A stretch of DNA of 6,131 bases from Gemmataceae bacterium (lineage in GTDB: Bacteria > Planctomycetota > Planctomycetia > Gemmatales > Gemmataceae), in the NCBI GenBank assembly GCA_020847555.1, contig JADLBT010000176.1, forward strand, positions 1 to 6,131. The letters are read 5' to 3'. The position numbers and the translations under genes are program-made. This document shows, piece by piece, positions 1 through 5,423 of the stretch. Position 1 is the first letter of the stretch. Every line of letters starts with the position of its first letter. The notes under the pieces are model-generated. The model was not told where the DNA came from. It made no database searches and was given only the letters and a program-made list of their open reading frames with translations.

Positions 1-470
1 CGACATTGGTCCACGATCTGAATCAGCCCGTACCCGACGGGTGGCGCGGCCGCTACGGACTCGTGGTGGATGGCGGCACCATTGAGCACATCTTTGACGT
101 GCGGGCAGTGTTCGCGAACATTGCGGGACTTCTGCGTGTCGGCGGTGAGGTGCTCCACATCTGCCCGGTGTCCGGGTGGGTCAATCACGGCTTCTATCAA
201 ATCAATCCGTGCCTGCTGTACGACTTCTACGGCGCTAACGGGTTCGACGTGGCCGGAAGTTACCTCGTGCTGCTGCCCCGCGACGCCGTCCGCCACCGTG
301 AAGAGGTGCGCCCGTTCGAGTACACCGAGAACGCCTTCGACCTCGACGACGCGGCCTACCGTTCCCTGCTGGTGTTGCGGGCACGCAAGCGCATCGAGCA
401 GCCGTTGCGGATACCGATTCAGGGGTGTTATCGTGCGCCCGCGCGCGACAGCCGGAGGGTCGCCGGATGA
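1..470 (+). CDS. Class I SAM-dependent methyltransferase, 5'-truncated (C-terminal part)
   Basis: The reading frame is open from the first full codon at position 3 to the TGA at 468-470, so the gene begins upstream. About 155 residues remain. Near their start is the segment DGGTIEHIFDV, which fits the acidic/TLEH-type motif of class I (Rossmann-fold) methyltransferases. It is followed by LLRVGGEVLH, the usual 'L+PGG' strand-turn. The glycine-rich SAM-binding motif I would lie upstream and is not visible. The segment NHGFYQINP is, from memory, typical of a methyltransferase subgroup found in polysaccharide gene clusters. The enzyme probably transfers a methyl group from SAM, but the acceptor (sugar, lipid carrier or other) cannot be read from the sequence. 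Its stop overlaps the start of the ABC ATPase gene (ATGA at 467-470), implying translational coupling and a shared role in glycan synthesis or export. The TTG at 6-8 is not a credible start, because the motifs begin immediately and the fold would lack its N-terminal half. Confidence 0.75.
   Translation, partial: TLVHDLNQPVPDGWRGRYGLVVDGGTIEHIFDVRAVFANIAGLLRVGGEVLHICPVSGWVNHGFYQINPCLLYDFYGANGFDVAGSYLVLLPRDAVRHREEVRPFEYTENAFDLDDAAYRSLLVLRARKRIEQPLRIPIQGCYRAPARDSRRVAG
454..459 (+). promoter_or_regulatory. Ribosome binding site of the ABC ATPase gene
   Basis: GGAGGG lies 7 bases upstream of the ATG at 467. It sits inside the end of the methyltransferase gene. It supports 467 as the start over the in-frame upstream codon at 425, which would add 14 residues overlapping the methyltransferase and has no comparable site. 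Confidence 0.6.
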
Positions 471-1906
471 GCCCTGCCAGCACACCGGGTCAGGTCCAGC
501 CGCACGCGCCCACCGCAATCGATTCCGGCGCCGACGTGGCCCTCGCTGTCCGCGGACTGAGCAAGGTTTACAGGATCTACCGGCACCCGAGCGATATCCT
601 GCTGGAGTTGCTGTTGCGCCGGCCGCGGCACCAGGAATACTGGGCGCTGCGCGACGTCTCCTTTGACGTGCGACGCGGCGAGATCGTCGGCCTGGTCGGC
701 GCCAACGGCGCCGGCAAGAGCACGCTGCTGCGCATCCTGTCGGGCGTCCTCGACGCGAGCGCCGGCAGCGTCACTGTGGACGGACGGCTGCGGGCGATCC
801 TGGAGCTGGGGACCGGGTTCCAGGACCAGTACACCGGGCGCGAAAACGTTTTCGTCGGCGGCGCCTGCCTCGGCTACCGGCGCAGGGAGATCGCGGAGGC
901 GTTCGACTGGATCGTGGACTTTGCGGAGCTGCGTCGGGTCATTGACCAGCCGTTCCGCACCTACTCCAGCGGCATGAAGGGGCGGCTGACGTTCGCGGTC
1001 ACGTTCTTCAAGAAGCCCGAGGTGATGATCATCGACGAGGCCCTCTCGGTCGGCGACATCAGCTTCACGAACAGGTGCGTCAACCGCATCATCGAACTGT
1101 GCCAGGGCGGCGCGACCGCCCTCGTCGTGTCGCACAACATGTACCTGATCGAGCGGCTATGCCGGCGCGTGCTGTACCTCCGTCAGGGCCAGATCGTCGC
1201 CGACGGGCCGGCCGGCGAGGTGTGCCGGCAGTACGAGCGCGAACTGCTCGACCAGTTCGCGGCCGCCCAGGAGGCACGCCGGGCCGAGGAATTGCTGCCC
1301 GCTCCGCCGCCGAGTAGCCAGCCGACCAAACCAGCACCCGTCTCGGCGGCCGCGGCGTTGCCCGAGCCCGAACGAGACAACCTGACCGACGCGAACGTCG
1401 AGGCGCTGTTCAACGACCCGGATAACGAGTCGCCCGCGGTCCTCCATTTGAGGCTCGTCAAGCTCCACGGCGTGCGCGTCCTCGGCGCCGACGGCAGGCC
1501 GCAGGCGGTGTTCCGGGTCGGTGAATCGGTCCAGGTAGAGCTAACCGTCGAGAGCCGGCTGAGCAGAGAGGACATTGACGTCGGCGTTCAGATCTATCAC
1601 GAGTCCGGCATCCACGTCGTGACGACTACCAACCGCTATCAGCTCGACGACGCGGGACAAGTCGCGCGCCGGCGGCTCGACCTTTGCAAGGGCGTGCAGA
1701 CCTATGTGGTCCATTTCTCACGCCTGTTCCTGGGTAGCGGAAACTACTTCATCAATGTTGGTATCTCACCCAATGGCGAGAAGCACTACAGCGACGCGAA
1801 TCTGCTCCTGCTGGAGAAGCGGTGTGGCGTGTTCGCCTTCCGGCGCGACGATACCCTGGTGATGAAACAACTTTATGACCCGCCCTCGACGTGGTCGCAA
1901 CAATGA
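467..1906 (+). CDS. Wzt/TagH-type polysaccharide ABC exporter, ATP-binding subunit with C-terminal Wzt_C-like domain
   Basis: This 479-residue protein is the cytoplasmic ATPase of an ABC exporter of the O-antigen/teichoic acid type, which moves lipid-linked glycan across the inner membrane with a separate permease. The nucleotide-binding domain covers roughly residues 24-262. It has Walker A GANGAGKST (78-86), the family's ELGTGFQ...TGREN stretch (113-126), signature YSSGMKGRL (166-174), Walker B VMIIDE with catalytic Glu191, D-loop SVGD (194-197) and switch His223 in SHN. A Pro/Ala-rich linker (about 275-300) leads to a beta-rich C-terminal domain (about 325-465). Its GESVQVELTVES and GNYFINVGIS segments resemble Wzt_C domains, which in characterised O-antigen systems recognise the glycan before export. 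The ATPase core looks intact. The start at ATG 467 is supported by GGAGGG 7 bases upstream and the ATGA overlap with the preceding gene. No permease gene is visible, so the Wzm partner is presumably encoded upstream. The family call is firm; the exported glycan is unknown. Confidence 0.9.
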   Translation: MSPASTPGQVQPHAPTAIDSGADVALAVRGLSKVYRIYRHPSDILLELLLRRPRHQEYWALRDVSFDVRRGEIVGLVGANGAGKSTLLRILSGVLDASAGSVTVDGRLRAILELGTGFQDQYTGRENVFVGGACLGYRRREIAEAFDWIVDFAELRRVIDQPFRTYSSGMKGRLTFAVTFFKKPEVMIIDEALSVGDISFTNRCVNRIIELCQGGATALVVSHNMYLIERLCRRVLYLRQGQIVADGPAGEVCRQYERELLDQFAAAQEARRAEELLPAPPPSSQPTKPAPVSAAAALPEPERDNLTDANVEALFNDPDNESPAVLHLRLVKLHGVRVLGADGRPQAVFRVGESVQVELTVESRLSREDIDVGVQIYHESGIHVVTTTNRYQLDDAGQVARRRLDLCKGVQTYVVHFSRLFLGSGNYFINVGISPNGEKHYSDANLLLLEKRCGVFAFRRDDTLVMKQLYDPPSTWSQQ

Positions 1907-2004
1907 GGTGCCCGGCGTCGAGACAACCATGCGCGGCCCCCCTGTCGAGGCGTGGGCGGCGCTTCGTGGCGCAAACGGCGGATTTCTGCGGAGGACCGGC
2001 ATGA
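1903..2004 (+). other. Possible 33-codon mini-ORF bridging the ABC ATPase and radical SAM genes
   Basis: A short frame opens with an ATG at 1903-1905, overlapping the ABC ATPase stop as ATGA. It closes with a TGA at 2002-2004, overlapping the radical SAM start, again as ATGA. The predicted peptide is Arg-rich with three Cys (positions 3, 10 and 29) and resembles no family I know. There is no Shine-Dalgarno sequence ahead of its start, so it would depend on reinitiation after the ATPase stop. It could act as a coupling leader or be chance. The alternative reading of this stretch is the upstream extension of the radical SAM frame, which is open back to an ATG at 1875. I consider the mini-ORF more likely spurious than real. 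Confidence 0.15.
1990..1995 (+). promoter_or_regulatory. Ribosome binding site deciding the radical SAM start
   Basis: GGAGGA ends 5 bases before the ATG at 2001. The same frame is open upstream with ATG codons at 1875 and 1929, but neither has a comparable site. The extra residues also lack recognisable motifs, so 2001 is preferred. Confidence 0.6.
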
Positions 2005-3905
2005 CGAACGAACCGAACCAGATCTGTGCCTACCCGTGGCAACAGTTCCTCATCGACCTGACCGGGGAGGTCGTGCCGTGCTGCTTCTGGACCGGCTACG
2101 GCAACAGCGGTAAACCGCTGGGCAACACCAACACCCATTCGATCGAGGAGATCTGGAACGGGGAGGGCTACCGCCGCCTCCGCCTGCAAATCGTCAACAA
2201 CAACACCGAGGGATTCCCGTGCCACGAGTGCCTGGCGTACCAGTGGGGCCAGGGCGAGTACCCGCGGTTCACCTGGCCGACCGCGATCGCGCACGAGGCC
2301 GGGGCCTGCTACCTCACGCCGATCCCGGAATCCTTCCTCAAGGCCGCCGCGCAGGAGGAGGGAGAGTTCGAGTTCCTCGAGGACGGCAGGGCGCTCGGTC
2401 CCGGGAACTGCCTGCACGCCGAGATCCGTCAGCGCGGGACGGGCCGGTTCAGCGTGTGGGGCGAACAACTCTATCTGTCCACGTCCGACAACTCCGACCC
2501 GCGCACGAACGGCCGGACCTACACTCTCCGGCGCGGCGCGACGCGCTGGGAAATGCTCCGCATGGTCGAGGACTCGACGTCCGGCCGCAACATCAAGCTG
2601 GCCTACCAGGAGTACACGGAGCGGAAGGTCGAGCTGGCGGCGAAGCCGAGCATGCTCACCTTCATCAGCACGGCCGACTGCAACATTGACTGCGGGTTCT
2701 GCAGCCAGAACAAGGTGCGCAAGCTCAACATCCGCCACCGCCCGGAGACGGAGCCGGACGTCCTCGCTCACGTCCCGTACCTCATCCAGTTCCTCTGGCA
2801 CGGCGGCGAGCCGTTCCTGATCAAGGGGTTCCGTAACTTCTACGAGACGTATCAGACCGCGGACAACCCGAACCTGACGTTCGGGTTCACGTCCAACGGC
2901 GTGATGCTGACCGAGCCGGTGCTGGAGAAGTTGCAAAAGTTTCCGCGGCTGAACGCCAGCGTGTCGATGGACAGCTACCAGCGCGAGACGTTCGAGCGCA
3001 TCCGGACCGGCGCGAACTACGACACGGTACTGAAGAACGTGCTGCGGATCTTCGGCGCCTACGACGCCCCGCACCGCATCTTCTCCGTCGGGTCGGTGGT
3101 GATGAAGTCGAATCTCCGGGAGTTGCCGGCCAACCTCCGGTTCGCGCTGGAGCACGACCTCGGCACCAACTTCGGCCCGCTGCTCATCTACCCACAGCAC
3201 GAGCGGCTGGACGTCTTTTCCGACATCGAGGCGGAGACGGCCGGGTGGGACGACGCGCTGGCCGAGGCGGAGGAGGTGGTGCGTGCGGCGGTCGCGAAGG
3301 GGAAACGGGCGGTCCGGCGCACCAACCCGGTCGGCATGGTCGAGGCGCTGCGGCACATCCTCGCGAAGGCCCGCGAGCGCTACCGCGACACGGTGCCGAT
3401 GAAGGTCCACGTCGAGGATCCGAACAGAGTCATCCCGCTGATGGCGCGGCCGTACATCACCTTCTGCAACCACTCCCGCCCGGACCGGCCGATGACGTAC
3501 CTGCCGATCACCCGCGCCGGGACGTACACGGTCCGGTTCCCGCGGGCGGAATACTTCACTCCCGGCGCCTGGTATTACATCGTCCTGCCGGACGTTTACG
3601 ACGAGATTGAGATGCTGACCGGGAATACCCTGACCCGGCCGGACGGGAAGATCCCGCCGCCGGCGCCGGAGCGCGTCGTGCTGCCGCCTTACGAGAAGCG
3701 GCGCAAGTTCCGCAACATCGTTCTGGCGAAGAAGCACGACATGCCGCCGCTCATCGTTCTCGACCCGTCGCGGGATCTGAACCGGCCGATCAGCGTCGCC
3801 GGGCCGGAGGTTCCGCCGCCGCCGCTGCTGCTGCGGGCGCTGCGGAAGCTCGCCCGGGTGAGCGGGCTCCGCGACGTCATGCGCCGGCTCGGGCTCAAGA
3901 AGTGA
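2001..3905 (+). CDS. Radical SAM protein with N-terminal SPASM-like domain and an unassigned beta-rich insert
   Basis: This 634-residue protein starts at ATG 2001, behind GGAGGA. Residues 9-77 resemble a SPASM-type auxiliary iron-sulfur domain: Cys9 before PW, GEVVPCC with Cys27/Cys28, a LGNTNTHSIEEIWN stretch, then Cys74-x-x-Cys77. Residues about 122-178 form a patterned insert with LHAEIR (138-143), GRFSVWGEQLYLSTSDNSDP (148-167) and NGR (170-172). The radical SAM core begins near 217: CNIDCGFC (227-234) gives CxxxCxxC for the catalytic 4Fe-4S cluster, HGGEP (267-271) is the SAM-contacting GGE motif, and a TSNG segment follows. A charged helical stretch (about 415-470) and a beta-rich section with the only later Cys (489) come next. 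The end is PPPP followed by a basic, leucine-rich tail. The enzyme should cleave SAM to the 5'-deoxyadenosyl radical, but its substrate is unknown. Its place after the glycan-export ATPase suggests modification of a glycan or its carrier, though a peptide or protein substrate is possible. SPASM domains normally follow the core, so the order here is unusual. Confidence 0.85.
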   Translation: MTNEPNQICAYPWQQFLIDLTGEVVPCCFWTGYGNSGKPLGNTNTHSIEEIWNGEGYRRLRLQIVNNNTEGFPCHECLAYQWGQGEYPRFTWPTAIAHEAGACYLTPIPESFLKAAAQEEGEFEFLEDGRALGPGNCLHAEIRQRGTGRFSVWGEQLYLSTSDNSDPRTNGRTYTLRRGATRWEMLRMVEDSTSGRNIKLAYQEYTERKVELAAKPSMLTFISTADCNIDCGFCSQNKVRKLNIRHRPETEPDVLAHVPYLIQFLWHGGEPFLIKGFRNFYETYQTADNPNLTFGFTSNGVMLTEPVLEKLQKFPRLNASVSMDSYQRETFERIRTGANYDTVLKNVLRIFGAYDAPHRIFSVGSVVMKSNLRELPANLRFALEHDLGTNFGPLLIYPQHERLDVFSDIEAETAGWDDALAEAEEVVRAAVAKGKRAVRRTNPVGMVEALRHILAKARERYRDTVPMKVHVEDPNRVIPLMARPYITFCNHSRPDRPMTYLPITRAGTYTVRFPRAEYFTPGAWYYIVLPDVYDEIEMLTGNTLTRPDGKIPPPAPERVVLPPYEKRRKFRNIVLAKKHDMPPLIVLDPSRDLNRPISVAGPEVPPPPLLLRALRKLARVSGLRDVMRRLGLKK

Positions 3906-3916
3906 AAGGGCCGGCC

Positions 3917-3946
3917 AAGGCCCACGGGTGGCGTCCCGTGGCCTTT
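3917..3946 (+). terminator. Hairpin terminator after the radical SAM gene
   Basis: Twelve bases past the stop, AAGGCCCACGGG can pair with CCCGTGGCCTT around a 6-base loop (TGGCGT). The stem has 7 continuous pairs next to the loop, then one bulged C, then 4 more pairs. The 3' side runs only into TTT, so the U-tract is short and some Rho or other assistance may be needed. It separates the polysaccharide cluster from the nusB group. Confidence 0.55.
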
Positions 3947-3957
3947 CCTGGCCGCGG

Positions 3958-3986
3958 TGGGCACCTCCCGGGCCATCCGCTACGAT
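3958..3986 (+). promoter_or_regulatory. Candidate sigma-70-type promoter for nusB
   Basis: TGGGCA (3958-3963, 4 of 6 matches to TTGACA) and TACGAT (3981-3986, 4 of 6 matches to TATAAT) are separated by 17 bases. They lie in the only intergenic gap, just after the hairpin and 33 bases before the nusB start. The matches are partial and were found by eye. The position and spacing make it the best promoter candidate for the nusB-PHP-ftsY group. Confidence 0.4.
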
Positions 3987-4019
3987 GACCGCAGAGGAAC
4001 CCGGTTCAGGATGGCCCCC

Positions 4020-4433
4020 ATGACCAGACGCTCTCGCGCTCGCGAAGTCGCCCTGCAGCTGCTGTTTCAGTACGACCAGAACCCGGCGGTGGACCGCCCC
4101 GCCATCGAGCGCTTCGCCCACGACCGCCTGAGTGATGTGGACCTGACCGCCTTCTGCCTGGCCCTTTATGACGGCGTGGTCGGCAACCGCGCGGAGATCG
4201 ACCGGCGCCTGACCGCTGCGGCGGAGAACTGGCGCCTGCCGCGCATGGCTGCCGTGGATCGGAACGCCCTGCGGCTCGGCGCGTACGAGTTGCTGTACAC
4301 TCCCGACACCCCGGCCGCGGTCGCCTTCAACGAGGCGATCGAGCTGGCCCGCCGGTACGGGTCGGCCGACTCGCCGGCGTTCGTCAACGGCGTGCTCGAC
4401 CGCCTCCGCCGCGACCAGGCGCCCGCCTCGTAA
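4020..4433 (+). CDS. nusB: Transcription antitermination factor NusB
   Basis: The product has 137 residues, the normal size for bacterial NusB. NusB pairs with NusE (ribosomal protein S10) and binds boxA RNA, keeping RNA polymerase processive through rRNA operons. It acts in the cytoplasm on nascent transcripts. Family features are the N-terminal RSRAREVALQLLFQYD (4-19), the central WRLPRMAAVDRNALRLGAYE (71-90) and the C-terminal NEAIELARRYG...FVNGVLDRL (104-129). The protein should be all-helical. The ATG at 4020 is chosen because the conserved N-terminal arginine-rich helix starts right after it and an AGGA lies 8 bases upstream. An in-frame ATG at 4011 would add only three residues, and a GTG at 3957 would run through the promoter candidate. 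The PHP gene follows after only 3 bases, so the two are surely co-transcribed. Confidence 0.92.
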   Translation: MTRRSRAREVALQLLFQYDQNPAVDRPAIERFAHDRLSDVDLTAFCLALYDGVVGNRAEIDRRLTAAAENWRLPRMAAVDRNALRLGAYELLYTPDTPAAVAFNEAIELARRYGSADSPAFVNGVLDRLRRDQAPAS

Positions 4434-4436
4434 CCC

Positions 4437-5423
4437 ATGCCCCGGCGCCAGCCCTTCACCGCCCTGTGTCAGACCCTCGCCCGGCCGCCCCGGGCCGGCC
4501 GGGCCGACCTCCACACCCACAGCACCTGTAGCGACGGCGCCTACTCGCCGGCCCAGCTGGTGGACCTGGCGTGTCGTAGCGGCCTGTCCGCCCTCGCCCT
4601 CACCGACCACGACACGCTCGCCGGCATCGAACCCGCCCGCGCGGCCGCCGGCACCGCCCTGGAGATCGTCCCGGGCGTCGAGATCAGCGCGGCCCTCAAC
4701 GGCCGCGGGATCCATCTGCTCGGCTACTTCTTCCGCTCCGACGACCCGGCGCTGAACGCGGCGCTGGACCGGCTGCATCGGGAGCGCGCGGCGCGCTTTC
4801 GGGCGATGGCCGAGCGGTTACGAGGGGCGGGGGTGTCCCTTGACGAGGGGGAGGTGCGGGCGGCGGCGGGCGCGGCCGTGCCGGGGCGGCGGCTGCTGGC
4901 CGAGCTGGTCGTCCGGGCGGGGCGGGCGGCCACGGTGCGCGAGGCGTTCCGGCGCTACCTGAGCGATCGCGGGCCGGCGGCGCTCCCTTCCCCGGCCCTG
5001 CCCGCGGCCGCGGCCATCGCTCTGGTGCGGGCCGCGGGTGGCGTTGCGGCCCTGGCGCATCCCTCTTATGATGAGGGCACGCGCCCGATTCTCCTGGAAT
5101 TACGATCCCTGGGGCTGGGCGCCGTCGAGGTCGATTACCCCGGATTACATGCGAGCAAACGGCGCCGCCTGCGCGCCCTCGCGGTCGAGCTGGGGCTGGC
5201 GGTCAGCGGCGGCAGCGACTGCCACGGCCCCGACGTCGTCCACCGCGCGGTCGGCAGCGGCGGCGTGACCGCGGCGGAATTCAACGCCCTGCGACAGCGG
5301 GCTTCCTTCGAGGTATCCGATGGTTTTTCGCGCCATCTTCAACAAGATCAAGCAGGGACTGGCCAAGACGCGCAGCCTCTTCAGCGGCGTGGCCCAGCTG
5401 TTCCGCCTGAAGGGCCGCGTTGA
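4437..5423 (+). CDS. PHP-domain phosphoesterase, TrpH/YciV-like
   Basis: This 328-residue protein belongs to the PHP metal-dependent phosphoesterases. Characterised TrpH/YciV relatives hydrolyse 3',5'-nucleoside bisphosphates such as pAp and short 5' RNA ends. The metal-site residues expected in such proteins are all visible: DLHTHSTCSDG (24-34; His26, His28, Asp33), LTDHDT (56-61; His58), GVEIS (Glu82), IHLLGYF (His93), AHPS (His208) and GSDCHG (Asp261, His263). A helical insert fills about 105-180, as in TrpH. Within it the family's usual R-x-H-(I/F)-A-R segment reads GRRLLAEL (150-157), so the His and second Arg are missing and substrate preference may differ. The ATG at 4437 lies 3 bases after the nusB stop and has no clear ribosome site, suggesting coupling to nusB. 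The last 34 codons run out of frame over the start of ftsY. The tail after about residue 295 is Gln/Pro/Arg-rich and not recognisably part of the fold. DNA polymerase or histidinol-phosphatase PHP families are unlikely given the length and insert. Confidence 0.85.
   Translation: MPRRQPFTALCQTLARPPRAGRADLHTHSTCSDGAYSPAQLVDLACRSGLSALALTDHDTLAGIEPARAAAGTALEIVPGVEISAALNGRGIHLLGYFFRSDDPALNAALDRLHRERAARFRAMAERLRGAGVSLDEGEVRAAAGAAVPGRRLLAELVVRAGRAATVREAFRRYLSDRGPAALPSPALPAAAAIALVRAAGGVAALAHPSYDEGTRPILLELRSLGLGAVEVDYPGLHASKRRRLRALAVELGLAVSGGSDCHGPDVVHRAVGSGGVTAAEFNALRQRASFEVSDGFSRHLQQDQAGTGQDAQPLQRRGPAVPPEGPR
5310..5313 (+). promoter_or_regulatory. Ribosome binding site of ftsY
   Basis: GAGG, within TCGAGGTA, lies 6 bases before the ATG at 5320 and inside the PHP coding sequence. 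It supports the ftsY start at 5320 and therefore the overlap of the two genes. Confidence 0.5.

Noticed and set aside
428..1135. A 235-codon minus-strand open frame opposite the ABC ATPase
   Set aside because: The + strand carries a complete, motif-verified ATPase here. The antisense product shows no domain and looks like GC-bias shadow coding.
1875..2000. Earlier starts (1875 or 1929) for the radical SAM gene
   Set aside because: They would add up to 42 residues without recognisable motifs, 1875 overlaps the ABC gene by 32 bases, and neither has a good ribosome site. GGAGGA directly precedes 2001.
1903..2711. The idea that the radical SAM/SPASM gene plus the mini-ORF and ABC gene form a RiPP (modified peptide) cluster
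   Set aside because: The ABC protein is of the glycan-exporting Wzt type with a C-terminal Wzt_C-like domain, not a peptide exporter. There is no peptidase or RiPP recognition element visible, and the mini-ORF itself is weak. Kept only as a low-probability alternative.
1752..4778. A 1008-codon open frame on the minus strand running across the ABC ATPase end, the radical SAM gene, nusB and the start of the PHP gene
   Set aside because: The frame is an exact codon-for-codon reverse complement of the sense frame shared by the last three genes. A minus-strand stop there needs a sense TTA, CTA or TCA codon, which these GC-rich genes avoid. It crosses an intergenic gap and several unrelated genes, and its product is low-complexity Arg/Val/Glu/Leu with no recognisable motif.
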